From: an uncultured Opitutia bacterium | GTDB lineage: Bacteria > Verrucomicrobiota > Verrucomicrobiia > Opitutales > UBA953 | Reading direction: 5' to 3' | Assembly: GCA_903921665.1 (NCBI GenBank) | Contig: CAIXQT010000339.1 | Span: 1 to 13,051, forward strand | DNA: 13,051 nt | Part shown: piece after piece, positions 1 to 7,114 of the stretch | How the letters are laid out: every line of letters starts with the position of its first letter | Position numbering within the stretch: position 1 is the stretch's first letter | Position numbers and translations under genes: made by a program | Notes under the pieces: generated by a model | The model's input: the letters and a program-made list of their open reading frames with translations, nothing else | Database searches by the model: none | What the model was told of the DNA's origin: nothing

Positions 1-261
1 CTCGACACTGCTTTCTCTCGCGACCAAGCCGCCAAAGTGTACGTGCAGGACCGCATGCGCGAGAACGCCGCCGAGCTCTGGAAGTGGATTCAACAGGGTG
101 CTTATTTCTACGTCTGCGGCGACGCCAAGCGCATGGCCAAGGACGTCGACGCAGCGCTACACGCGATCGTGGCCGAGCAGGGTGGCATGACGCCCGAGGC
201 CGCCGTGGATTGGGTGAAGCAGTTCAAGAAGGACGGCCGCTACCAGCGCGACGTGTACTGA
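1..261 (+). CDS. Sulfite reductase flavoprotein (CysJ-like) / FNR-type reductase, C-terminal part
   Basis: This is the 3' end of a gene that starts left of the window; 86 codons are visible before TGA. The frame is open from base 1. It reads an FNR-type NADPH-binding tail: SRDQ...KVYVQDRM, then YFYVCGDAKRMAKDV, and a C-terminus ending GRYQRDVY. The YVCGDA motif lies in the NADPH-binding half of CysJ and cytochrome P450 reductase-like proteins, and an aromatic last residue stacking on the FAD is typical of that family. In the family, electrons pass from NADPH via FAD and FMN to a partner such as the sulfite reductase hemoprotein. The FMN and FAD domains are outside the window, so the choice between CysJ and another diflavin reductase cannot be made here. 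Confidence 0.85.
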   Translation, partial: LDTAFSRDQAAKVYVQDRMRENAAELWKWIQQGAYFYVCGDAKRMAKDVDAALHAIVAEQGGMTPEAAVDWVKQFKKDGRYQRDVY

Positions 262-342
262 ACGCCAAGGGCGGGGCAGGGCGTTTTCGGCGGGGCATTA
301 GCCACTTGCCAGAAGCCCTGTTTCCTTGCACAAAAACTTCCG

Positions 343-1086
343 ATGCATCTCACGCACTCTCCTCGCGTCGCCCTCGTCACCGGAGCCGGTCGCGGCATCG
401 GCAAGGCCATCGCGGAACGGCTCGCTTCCCACGGTCACACCGTCCTTTGCGTGTCGAAGTCCGAGACCTGCGTGCAGGTGGCCAACGACATCATCGCCAA
501 GGGTCAAAAAGCGAAGGCCTTTCAGGTCGATGTCTCGGATGCCGCCGCGGTCGCCAAGGCCTGCGAGCAGATCAACGCCGAATTCGGCGCCGTCGAAATC
601 CTCGTCAACAACGCCGGCATCACCCGCGACAAACTTGTCATGGCGATGTCGGATCAGGATTGGAACGACGTGATCTCCACCAATCTTTCCTCCGCCTTCT
701 ACTGGACCAAGGGTCTCGTGCGTCCGATGACCAAGAAGCGCTGGGGTCGCATCATCAGCATCTCCTCCGTCACCGGCGTGCAGGGTAATGCCGGTCAGGC
801 CAACTACGCCGCAGCCAAGGCTGGCCTCCACGGTCTTACCATGACGCTCGCCCGCGAGCTCTCCGGTCGCTCCATCACCGCCAACGCCGTCGCTCCTGGC
901 TTCATCACCACCGACATGACGGGCGAACTTTCCGAAGAGGTGAAGCAGAAGATCCTCAGCGTCATCCCTCTGGGACGATTTGGCTCAGTCAATGACATCG
1001 CCGCCATGGTCGACTATCTGGCCTCCGAAGAGGGGGGCTACATCACCGGTCAGGTCTTTTCGATTGACGGAGGAATGGCTATCTGA
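343..1086 (+). CDS. fabG: 3-oxoacyl-[acyl-carrier-protein] reductase FabG
   Basis: A 247-aa classical short-chain dehydrogenase, the usual FabG length. The cofactor motif TGAGRGIG is at residues 13-20 and NNAG at 89-92. The catalytic tetrad is N114, S142, Y155 and K159 (YAAAK). The C-terminus has the FabG pattern ITGQVFSIDGGMAI. FabG reduces 3-oxoacyl-ACP with NADPH in the cytosolic fatty acid elongation cycle. Many SDRs share these motifs, but acpP 32 nt downstream and then fabF make FabG the natural reading. The ATG at 343 sits just ahead of the first beta strand; no Shine-Dalgarno sequence is seen before it. The 81-nt gap after the reductase gene shows no convincing promoter or terminator. 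Confidence 0.95.
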   Translation: MHLTHSPRVALVTGAGRGIGKAIAERLASHGHTVLCVSKSETCVQVANDIIAKGQKAKAFQVDVSDAAAVAKACEQINAEFGAVEILVNNAGITRDKLVMAMSDQDWNDVISTNLSSAFYWTKGLVRPMTKKRWGRIISISSVTGVQGNAGQANYAAAKAGLHGLTMTLARELSGRSITANAVAPGFITTDMTGELSEEVKQKILSVIPLGRFGSVNDIAAMVDYLASEEGGYITGQVFSIDGGMAI

Positions 1087-1118
1087 CACCCCAAAACCTA
1101 ACAAAACACCCATTTATT

Positions 1119-1361
1119 ATGCCCGAAAACATCGAACAGCGCGTCAAGGACATCATCGTCAAGCAACTCTCCGTCACCCCTGACCAGCTGACCCCCACGG
1201 CCAGCTTCCAGGGCGACCTGAAGGCTGACTCCCTTGACCTCGTCGAGATCATCATGGCTTTTGAAGACGAGTTCGGCATCACGATCCCGGAAGACAAGGC
1301 TGCCGGCATCAAGACCCTTGGTGATGCGATCGAGCACATCAAGGTCCACGCCACTAAGTAA
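1119..1361 (+). CDS. acpP: Acyl carrier protein AcpP
   Basis: An 80-aa acidic helical protein of the normal AcpP length. The phosphopantetheine attachment site is the DSL motif at residues 37-39, with S38 as the modified serine. The flanking pattern (DLKADSLDLVEIIMAFEDEF, then ITIPEDKA) is diagnostic. It carries growing acyl chains between FabG, FabF and the other cycle enzymes in the cytosol. The 32-nt leader from fabG is rich in A and C and has no Shine-Dalgarno sequence, which is notable because acpP is normally one of the most strongly translated genes. It is most likely co-transcribed with fabG and fabF. Confidence 0.97.
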   Translation: MPENIEQRVKDIIVKQLSVTPDQLTPTASFQGDLKADSLDLVEIIMAFEDEFGITIPEDKAAGIKTLGDAIEHIKVHATK

Positions 1362-1393
1362 TCAGACCGGGCTTTCCTCGTAGGCCCGCCCCT

Positions 1394-2647
1394 TTGAGCT
1401 CCGACCGCAAATCTCGCCGGGTAGTCGTCACGGGCATCGGCTCGCTGACGGCCCTCGGCCATGATAACGCGACCTTCTGGGACGCCCTCATCAAGGGTCG
1501 TTCTGGCATTTCGCGCGTCACCCGCTTCGACCCCACCGACTTCCCGTCCAAGGTCGGCGCCGAAGTGCGTGATTTCGATCCGTCCAAGTACATGGATGGC
1601 AAGGAAGCCAAGCGAAACGACCGCTATACGCAGTACGCCGTCGCCGCTTCCCGCTTGGCCATCCAGGACGCCAACGTCGACGTCACGAAGCTCGATTCCG
1701 AACGTTTCGGCGTGATCATCGGTTCCGGCATCGGCGGCATGGAGACCATCGAGAACCAGGCCCGCGTCCTCATCGAGCGCGGCCCGTCCCGCGTCTCGCC
1801 CTTCACGATTCCCTCGCTCATCGCCAACATCGCCTCCGGCGTCGTGGCCATCGAGTTCCAGGCGAAGTCCGTCAACTTCGGCGTCGTCTCGGCCTGCGCC
1901 TCCGGCTCCCATGCCCTCGGCGAAGCCCTCCGTCACATCCGCGACGGCCACGCCGACATCATGCTTTCCGGTGGCTCCGAAGCCGCCATCACGCGTCTCG
2001 GTTACGCCGGCTTCTGCAACATGAAGGCGATGTCGACCGACTTCAACGACACGCCGGAGAAGGCTTCCCGTCCGTTCGACAAGCTGCGCGATGGCTTCGT
2101 CATGGGCGAAGGCGCCGGTGTCCTCGTCATCGAATCCCTCGAGCACGCCCAAGCCCGCGGTGCCCGCATCTATTGCGAACTCGCCGGCTACGGAGCCACC
2201 TGCGACGCCTATCATATCACCGGTCAGGACCAGGAAGGGAAGGGCCTCGCGCTCTGCCTCAATCGCGCCCTCGCCGAGGCCGGCATCGAGAAGTCTGAAG
2301 TGGGCTACATCAATGCCCACGGCACCTCGACCCCGATCAATGACCGTTGCGAGACCCTTGCGATCAAGCGCTGCTTCGGCGACCTCGCCCCCAAGATCTC
2401 CATCTCCTCGACCAAGTCGATGACCGGTCACCTCCTGGGTGCTGCCGGCGGCGTCGAGGCGGCCGCGTGCGTCATGGCCATCCACACGGGCATGATTCCG
2501 CCGACCATCAACTACGAGAATCCGGACCCTGATTGCGACCTCGACTACACGCCGAACGTCGCGAAGGCCCGCAAGGTGGACGTCGCGATCTCGAACAACC
2601 TCGGCTTCGGCGGACATAACGCCTCGCTGATCTTCAAGCGTCTCTGA
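1394..2647 (+). CDS. fabF: Beta-ketoacyl-ACP synthase II FabF
   Basis: A 417-aa thiolase-fold condensing enzyme, close to the family length. The active-site cysteine is C168 (SACASGSHA). The catalytic histidines are H309 (NAHGTST) and H346 (MTGHLLGAAG), with K341 in SSTKSMTGH. The N-terminal strand RRVVVTGIGSLTALG and the C-terminal NNLGFGGHNASL are typical of KAS II. It extends acyl-ACP with malonyl-ACP. The start is TTG at 1394: the frame has no ATG or GTG between the acpP stop and this point, and the next in-frame Met is about residue 67, too late. A short inverted repeat (CGGGC at 1368, GCCCG at 1384) lies in the 32-nt gap and could slow or fine-tune translation. That regulatory idea is only inference. 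Confidence 0.95.
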   Translation: MSSDRKSRRVVVTGIGSLTALGHDNATFWDALIKGRSGISRVTRFDPTDFPSKVGAEVRDFDPSKYMDGKEAKRNDRYTQYAVAASRLAIQDANVDVTKLDSERFGVIIGSGIGGMETIENQARVLIERGPSRVSPFTIPSLIANIASGVVAIEFQAKSVNFGVVSACASGSHALGEALRHIRDGHADIMLSGGSEAAITRLGYAGFCNMKAMSTDFNDTPEKASRPFDKLRDGFVMGEGAGVLVIESLEHAQARGARIYCELAGYGATCDAYHITGQDQEGKGLALCLNRALAEAGIEKSEVGYINAHGTSTPINDRCETLAIKRCFGDLAPKISISSTKSMTGHLLGAAGGVEAAACVMAIHTGMIPPTINYENPDPDCDLDYTPNVAKARKVDVAISNNLGFGGHNASLIFKRL

Positions 2648-2690
2648 GGTTTCGGCGGTCCTGGGTGCAACCTTTTGCCTCGCGATGGGG

Positions 2691-2696
2691 TATAAG
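2691..2696 (+). promoter_or_regulatory. Possible -10 box (TATAAG) before the secreted-protein pair
   Basis: The 61-nt gap after fabF contains TATAAG, one base off the bacterial -10 consensus, in otherwise GC-rich DNA. No good -35 hexamer lies 16-18 nt upstream; the nearest candidate, GTGCAA, is about 20 nt away. If it is used, transcription would start only a few bases before the ATG at 2709. The pair might instead be read through from fabF. Confidence 0.22.
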
Positions 2697-2708
2697 GGAA
2701 ATAGAACT

Positions 2709-3446
2709 ATGCCGACCCCCATGGCTCCCCGTCACCTCCTGCTCGCCTTAGGCTCCTTCCTGGCCGTCTCCCTCGGCGCCCAGGTCCCCACGCCGGCCCC
2801 GCCCGCGCCTCGGCCCACGGTCCTCGTGCGCACCTCCGTCTCCCATCTCGACCCGAAGACCGGCAAGTCGGACATCCTGTCGGCTCCCTCCGTCTCCGTG
2901 ATCTCCGGCTACGAAGCCCGCGTCTCCGTCGCCGGTCGTCCCGACCCCAAGGACCCGAAAGGTCAGCCCCAAGGCGGTATGGAACTGGTGATCGCGCCCA
3001 CCGCGCAGCCCGACGGCACGGTGACCATCTCCCTGCGCGTCGTCATCACCAATAAGCCCGAGCCGGTCGATCCGAAGCAAGCGGGTCGCGAGCGTAAGCG
3101 GGATTCGAAGGCTTATGACGGCACACTCACCTTCTGCTCGGTGCTTGCCGCCGAAGGGCTCTTCTCGATCCAGGACAGCAAGGGCGGTCGCCGCTGGTAC
3201 AAGCTCGGCGCCACCGTCGATGGCTGGACCCTCGAGTCCTACGACAAGGAGAAGGAGATGCTCATCGTCGGCCAAGGCACGACGCACCAGGAGCTGCGCC
3301 TCTACAAGTCCTCGATCGAGGCTTCTGCCAGCGAACTTAACACGGTCGTCACCGTCCGCCCGGGCGAGATCGCCAAGGTCCCCGGCGTCGGCGGTCTGGA
3401 AGTTTCGGTCAGCGCGACGGTTTCCGCCACGCCGGTGGCCCGTTGA
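2709..3446 (+). CDS. Secreted protein with secretin-like and GspC/PilP-HR-like segments (paralogue 1)
   Basis: A 245-aa protein that I do not recognise by name. Residues 8-24 form a signal peptide (HLLLALGSFLAVSLGA) likely cut before Q25, followed by a Pro/Ala linker. Residues 55-113 resemble the core of a secretin beta-domain: ILSAPSVSVISGYEARVSV, then ELVIAPTAQPDGTVTISL, the order seen in GspD/PilQ ('ilstP.v.t.ng.eA.i.vG ... v.P.i..dg.v.l'). Residues 151-203 (LFSIQD, W163, LG, VDGWTL, YD) resemble the homology region of GspC/PilP. ATG 2709 is preferred over 2685 because AAGGG precedes it and it puts the basic n-region next to the signal core. The next gene is a paralogue 3 nt away. The protein is far too short to form a secretin channel. 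Function unknown; the secretion-system link is inference. Confidence 0.8.
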   Translation: MPTPMAPRHLLLALGSFLAVSLGAQVPTPAPPAPRPTVLVRTSVSHLDPKTGKSDILSAPSVSVISGYEARVSVAGRPDPKDPKGQPQGGMELVIAPTAQPDGTVTISLRVVITNKPEPVDPKQAGRERKRDSKAYDGTLTFCSVLAAEGLFSIQDSKGGRRWYKLGATVDGWTLESYDKEKEMLIVGQGTTHQELRLYKSSIEASASELNTVVTVRPGEIAKVPGVGGLEVSVSATVSATPVAR

Positions 3447-3449
3447 GCG

Positions 3450-4127
3450 ATGTCACGCGCCGCTCTCCTCGTCTTATTGGCCCTGACGGCCTTCGCCGCG
3501 GAAGAGGCGGTGCCGACCCACCTGAAGGTGAAGGCGACGTTCACGCGCCCGGACAAGGACGGCAAACCGGAGGTCTACGCCGAACCTACGGTCATCACGG
3601 TCGACGGTAAGCAGACGACGATTCGCGTAGGTTCCGCCGAGGAAGGCGTGGTTTTCACGGTGACACCGAAGGTCAATAAGGACGGCACGCTGACGCTTGA
3701 GACGGTGACGGAGTCCCGCGAAGCCCCGCCTGCGCCAGCTACTACCCCCGCGACCAAAGAGGCGGAGCCCGCTCCCCGCGCCAAGAGCAATCTGCCGTTC
3801 TTCCATGGCGTGCTGACGAAGGACAAGCTGTTCTCGATCGAGGACTCTGCGGGCAAGCGTCAGTGGGTCCCTTTGGGCCGCCGCATCGATGGCTGGACGT
3901 TGCGTGCCTACGACGAGAAACGCGAGGCGCTGACGCTGAGCCGCCTCGGTCAGTCCGTCGAACTGGTGCTGCACAAAGCGGTCATCCTGGATGCGCCTAC
4001 TCCGCAGGTCGCGGTCTCGCGTACGAATACGACGATCACGGTGAAGCCGGGCGCGAAGACGCTCCTGGGCGGCGCCGGTGGTCGCACGACCTCGCTCGAG
4101 GCGGAGATCCTCGACGTGACGAAGTGA
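3450..4127 (+). CDS. Secreted protein with secretin-like and GspC/PilP-HR-like segments (paralogue 2)
   Basis: A 225-aa paralogue of the preceding gene. The signal peptide is residues 1-17 (LLVLLALTAFAA) with likely cleavage near A17. A secretin-like stretch follows at 41-85: EVYAEPTVITVDGKQTTIRV, then VFTVTPKVNKDGTLTL. Residues 92-113 are a low-complexity Pro/Ala/Glu linker. Residues 117-178 are the GspC/PilP-like part: FFHGVL, LFSIED, W139, LG, IDGWTL, YD. Across the 35 positions starting LFSI, 20 are identical to paralogue 1 (hand alignment). ATG lies 3 nt after the previous stop, so the two are probably translationally coupled and made together. The stop is only 4 nt from the end of the convergent cupin gene. 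Exact role unknown; an export or envelope complex is the best-motivated guess. Confidence 0.8.
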   Translation: MSRAALLVLLALTAFAAEEAVPTHLKVKATFTRPDKDGKPEVYAEPTVITVDGKQTTIRVGSAEEGVVFTVTPKVNKDGTLTLETVTESREAPPAPATTPATKEAEPAPRAKSNLPFFHGVLTKDKLFSIEDSAGKRQWVPLGRRIDGWTLRAYDEKREALTLSRLGQSVELVLHKAVILDAPTPQVAVSRTNTTITVKPGAKTLLGGAGGRTTSLEAEILDVTK

Positions 4128-4131
4128 CGGC

Positions 4132-4776
4132 CTAGGCCACGTCGAGGTGGCCGACTTTGACAAGGATGGTCGCACCTTCCGGGCCGGTGAAAGGCCGGTG
4201 GTTGCTCATGTGCGGGCTGCGGATCCACGTGCCGGCCGGATAACTGCCATGTTCGTCGCGGAAGACGCCCTCAAGGACCAGGATTTCTTCGCCACCGACA
4301 TGGGTATGCGGATTAAAACGGGTCTCGGGCGCCCAGCGCACCAAGGCGGTGTGCTTGGTCAGGCCTTGGTGCAATGAGGTGACCTTGAGTCCCGGGACCA
4401 TGCCTTGGCGCCAGTCCAAGTCCGCGCCGCGGAGGGCGTATGAGTCCGTTTCCGGCTCTGAACGCGTGCGTTCGTTCAGGTACACCATGCTGGCTTCGGT
4501 CGAAGTGAACGTGACGGATACTCCGGGGGATAGGCGGACGTAGGAAGCCGGACCGAGCGCTTCGCCGTTGAGGCTCAGCTGGCCGCGCACGACGAGTATC
4601 TCCAATAGTTTCGCGCCGTCATGAGTCATCGACTCACCTGCCTGCAGCGAGCGAAGGCTGATCCGGCTCTCGGCTGGGACGATTCGCTGTTCCAACGGAC
4701 GTTCCCCCGGTTGGCCTGCGTACAGGTCGGTCGCATCGACGACGATGCGGAGGGAATGGTCAGCGTGGAGATCCAT
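4132..4776 (-). CDS. Double cupin protein, ChrR-type cupin
   Basis: A 214-aa bicupin. The C-terminal cupin has a full metal-site pattern: H157-T-H159 followed by GGEE (E163/E164), then GTWIRSPHMSNHRPF with H189 and H193. This matches the ChrR cupin family (Cupin_7). The N-terminal cupin (about residues 33-100) keeps the fold signature but few ligands (H52, E59), so it probably does not bind metal. In Rhodobacter ChrR the cupin follows a zinc anti-sigma domain and acts in the singlet-oxygen response. No such HxxxCxxC domain and no ECF sigma gene is present here, so an anti-sigma role is not supported. The ATG at 4776 was chosen because the longer frame would run into the upstream gene, which ends 19 nt away. 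No Shine-Dalgarno is seen. It is last in a four-gene cluster. Confidence 0.85.
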   Translation of the reverse strand: MDLHADHSLRIVVDATDLYAGQPGERPLEQRIVPAESRISLRSLQAGESMTHDGAKLLEILVVRGQLSLNGEALGPASYVRLSPGVSVTFTSTEASMVYLNERTRSEPETDSYALRGADLDWRQGMVPGLKVTSLHQGLTKHTALVRWAPETRFNPHTHVGGEEILVLEGVFRDEHGSYPAGTWIRSPHMSNHRPFTGPEGATILVKVGHLDVA

Positions 4777-4795
4777 GTCGAAATAGCAGGAGGGC

Positions 4796-5308
4796 TCAGT
4801 CGGCGAGGGCGCGACGCCATTCGGCGATCTCGCCGCTGACACCATGGGCACGGAGGCCGGCTTCGATCTCCGCGTGCGTCGGCTCGGTGACGATGTGCTT
4901 GGGGTCGCCGAGGAGGTCTGGACGCGAGTGACGCGTGACCGCCCAGGCCGCCCAGGCGCGCCACTTTTTGAGGTCTGCTCGTTCGCCGCGCACCCGGTCC
5001 GCGAGGTGTTGGTAATGCACGCGGGCATTGCCGGCGAAGTTGTCACTGGGCTGCTTCACCATCCAGCCGACGGCCTGGTAGGGCATGGGATATTCGTGCA
5101 AGACTTCGGTGCCGTCAGGGACGTCGCAATAAAGCGCCCGGTCGAGGGCGAGCAGAGCCCGTGCGGGAAGGTCGTCCAGCCAGAGCTGCTGACCATATTC
5201 CAGACAGAGGCGGTAGAGTTCCGGCCCCTGGTCGTCCCTCAAGGCGTTGAGGTCGCGCCACGAGAGCGGGCGACCGCAGGACGGCAGGAAAGGGCAGGGC
5301 GAAGGCAC
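4796..5308 (-). CDS. Hypothetical protein (170 aa)
   Basis: I do not recognise this protein. It is soluble, with no signal peptide or membrane segment, and rich in Trp, Arg and Leu. Visible blocks are CPFLPSCGRPLSW (C5, C11) at the N-terminus, a helical LPARALLALDRALY stretch, and YPMPYQAVGWMV. Its start is GTG at 5308, 5 nt after the stop of the MBL gene, which supports co-transcription. The frame is taken as real because it fills the space between two clear genes on the same strand and has ordinary protein composition, while the + strand frame opposite (4844-5410) overlaps both neighbours. The two N-terminal cysteines might bind metal, but nothing confirms it. Confidence 0.7.
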   Translation of the reverse strand: MPSPCPFLPSCGRPLSWRDLNALRDDQGPELYRLCLEYGQQLWLDDLPARALLALDRALYCDVPDGTEVLHEYPMPYQAVGWMVKQPSDNFAGNARVHYQHLADRVRGERADLKKWRAWAAWAVTRHSRPDLLGDPKHIVTEPTHAEIEAGLRAHGVSGEIAEWRRALAD

Positions 5309-5313
5309 GCGGC

Positions 5314-5964
5314 TCAGGGCTTGGCGTACGGATTGGTCTTCTTCTCGACGCCGACCGAAGTTTGGCCGCCGTGGCCCGGCAGAAGCACGACGTCGTCGGG
5401 CAAGGTATAGATGCGCTGGCGGATCGAGTTCAGGAGCTGGTTCCAGTCGCCGTTGGGGAGGTCGGTGCGCCCGACGGAGCCCTTGAAGATGGCGTCGCCG
5501 GTGAAGGCGATCTTATGGTCGGCGGCGTAGAAGAGGATGCTGCCTGGGCAGTGGCCGGGGACGTGGCGGATCTCGAACTTGTAGCCGCAGGTCTCGACGA
5601 CGTCGCCATCATCCACCCAGCGGTCGACCTTCACCGAGCGGAAGTCGTCGTCGGAGAGCGACGGGATCATCGACTGGTAACGATTCCGATAGGCCTCGAT
5701 GTTTTCGATGAGCTGTTGGTCGTCTTTGTGCGCGATGACCTTGGCGCCGGCGTCGGCGAAATAGCGCCCATCGCACATGTGGTCCCAGTGGCCATGCGTG
5801 ATGAGCAGGTGCGTCAGGTTGAGGCCTTGCTTCTTGATCTCCGCCAGCAGGAGCGGGCCGGCGGCCTTCGGGGCGTCGATGACGCAGCAGTCCTTGCCGT
5901 TCTCGGAGACGATCAGGTAGGCGTTGGTCTCGAAAGGTCCGAGCGGGGCGGCGGCGATCTTCAT
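5314..5964 (-). CDS. MBL-fold hydrolase, glyoxalase II-like (YcbL type)
   Basis: A 216-aa metallo-beta-lactamase-fold protein with every metal ligand in place: HGHWDH (H57, H59, D61, H62), H138 in PGHCPGS, D157 in TGDAIF, and H198 in PGHG. The GSVGRTDLP stretch after the aspartate and the short length without the C-terminal glutathione-binding domain fit YcbL-like type II glyoxalases. These hydrolyse thioesters such as S-lactoylglutathione or relatives in the cytosol. The true substrate cannot be read from sequence. ATG 5964 is only 4 nt after the upstream thioesterase stop; a GGAG lies about 12 nt before it, one of the few Shine-Dalgarno-like sites here. Sitting next to a thioesterase suggests related thioester chemistry, which is inference. 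Confidence 0.9.
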   Translation of the reverse strand: MKIAAAPLGPFETNAYLIVSENGKDCCVIDAPKAAGPLLLAEIKKQGLNLTHLLITHGHWDHMCDGRYFADAGAKVIAHKDDQQLIENIEAYRNRYQSMIPSLSDDDFRSVKVDRWVDDGDVVETCGYKFEIRHVPGHCPGSILFYAADHKIAFTGDAIFKGSVGRTDLPNGDWNQLLNSIRQRIYTLPDDVVLLPGHGGQTSVGVEKKTNPYAKP

Positions 5965-5968
5965 GAAA

Positions 5969-6373
5969 TCAGGCTCCGAAGGCTTGGCGCATGGCGGCCT
6001 CGACGTTGTCGGGCGGCCGCACGGGCTTGAACTCGCGGTTGACGAAGGCGTGGTGGGTGAAGCCTTCGACCAGCAGTTCGCCGTCGCGTTCGACTTTGTA
6101 GCTCAGTTTCAGGCGTGCCTTGGGCTTTTCGGCCAAGGTCACCGTGATGCGCACGCGGTCGTCGAAGCGGGAAGGACGATGGTAGGTCAGTCCGGTCTCT
6201 AGGACGGGCAGCAGAAAGCCTTCCTGCTCGAGCTGACGATAAGGGGTGCCGAGCTGGTCGAGCAGGGCAACGCGGGCCATCTCGAACCAAGGCAGGTAGT
6301 TGCCGTGGTAGGTGACGCCCATCGCATCGGTCTCGGCGAAGCGGACGCGGGTCTCGACGGTGGCCTGAAGCAT
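5969..6373 (-). CDS. Acyl-CoA thioesterase, YbgC/4HBT hotdog family
   Basis: A 134-aa single hotdog-domain protein of the usual length. The N-terminal block RVRFAETDAMGVTYHGNYL, with D16 as the catalytic acid, is the signature of the YbgC/4-hydroxybenzoyl-CoA thioesterase family. The helix WFEMARVALLDQLG follows as expected. Members hydrolyse acyl-CoA thioesters; some work at the Tol-Pal/phospholipid interface. No tol or pal genes are visible here, so the ybgC symbol is not assigned. It is first in a - strand cluster with the MBL hydrolase, hypothetical and cupin genes. The 87-nt divergent region ahead of it carries an inverted repeat (6382-6414). Confidence 0.9.
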   Translation of the reverse strand: MLQATVETRVRFAETDAMGVTYHGNYLPWFEMARVALLDQLGTPYRQLEQEGFLLPVLETGLTYHRPSRFDDRVRITVTLAEKPKARLKLSYKVERDGELLVEGFTHHAFVNREFKPVRPPDNVEAAMRQAFGA

Positions 6374-6381
6374 GAGGCTGT

Positions 6382-6414
6382 TTTGGCGTCCGCCGGCGAT
6401 TTTCCAACGCCAAA
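6382..6414. repeat. Perfect 8-bp inverted repeat in a divergent intergenic region
   Basis: TTTGGCGT at 6382-6389 is matched by ACGCCAAA at 6407-6414, with 17 nt between them. It lies between the divergent thioesterase cluster and the membrane protein/CDF genes, 9 nt from the thioesterase ATG. It could be an operator for a dimeric regulator or a leader hairpin. No recognised regulator consensus was matched. Confidence 0.45.
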
Positions 6415-6460
6415 CGACACCCCGGAGGCTTCTCCTTGCCCCGGCGGGCTTCCTTCGCTG

Positions 6461-7114
6461 ATGTCAGGCATGGGTCAGCGCGAACGTTTCGTCATCTTCC
6501 TGGTCGGCGCCTTACTGGGCATCGTGCTTCTGCTTGGCGGCAAGTCCTGCGGCAGCGAGAAGAAGAACCAGCTCCGGGCGGTCCGCTCTTCCTTGAGCAT
6601 GGCTCCGATGATGTACGACTTCGCGGTCATGCAGAAGGGCTTCTATGGAAAATATGTCCTCTTCGAGGAGGTCGCCGAGAAAGAGGGCGGGGCGAAAGTC
6701 CGCACGCTCGTCACCGGCGGGACCCGGCGTTACTCTCCCGAAGGCAAGGAACTGCCTGAGGAGCATATCCTGATCAAGGAGACTTACGTCGCCGGCGTCG
6801 CCTTGGCCGAGGCCGGTCCGGTGGCGTCCTATGAGTTCACCTTCGCCGATCGCATCGCGATCAAACTCAAGCCAGGCCGTCAGGCCGCCGAGGTCAAACT
6901 ACAGTCCGGTGACGTCGCCGTCGCCTGGCCTGGCCATGAGGAAGTCCTCGTCCGTCTTGATGCGTGGCGCAAGCTGCCTGGCGGCGCCCCGTGGGGTCAG
7001 CTCGAGGCCTTGGTCCGTGAATTGAACGGCCATCCTGCCGTGACCGAGGCCCGCTTGGTCCGAATCGACTGGCAGGCCGAAGCGGACCTGATTAGGGCTA
7101 ATTCACCCAAATGA
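6461..7114 (+). CDS. Single-pass membrane-anchored protein of unknown function
   Basis: A 217-aa protein that I do not recognise. Residues 10-27 (FVIFLVGALLGIVLLLGG) form one hydrophobic segment after a short polar start (MGQRER), so it is probably an N-terminally anchored protein with its body outside the cytoplasm. C30 follows the segment, but GKSC is not a good lipobox. The body has mixed alpha/beta character with no motif I can name. The frame is open from 6305, but ATG 6461 (or 6470, three residues later) fits best: the earlier part would overlap the divergent thioesterase gene and put 50 odd residues before the anchor. Its TGA overlaps the ATG of the CDF transporter (ATGA), so the two are translationally coupled. 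Confidence 0.7.
   Translation: MSGMGQRERFVIFLVGALLGIVLLLGGKSCGSEKKNQLRAVRSSLSMAPMMYDFAVMQKGFYGKYVLFEEVAEKEGGAKVRTLVTGGTRRYSPEGKELPEEHILIKETYVAGVALAEAGPVASYEFTFADRIAIKLKPGRQAAEVKLQSGDVAVAWPGHEEVLVRLDAWRKLPGGAPWGQLEALVRELNGHPAVTEARLVRIDWQAEADLIRANSPK

Noticed and set aside
1079..2722. 547-aa open frame on the - strand across acpP, fabF and flanks
   Set aside because: It lies opposite acpP and fabF, whose motifs are certain, and reads as repetitive Asp/Gly/Val/Arg-rich text typical of antisense frames in GC-rich DNA.
4130..4139. GGCCTAGGCC palindrome between convergent genes, considered as a terminator
   Set aside because: Ten bases with no loop and no T-run; too short to be a hairpin terminator.
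4844..5410. 188-aa + strand frame opposite the unknown 170-aa gene
   Set aside because: It overlaps the clear MBL gene end and faces away from the cluster; the - strand frame has better spacing to both neighbours.
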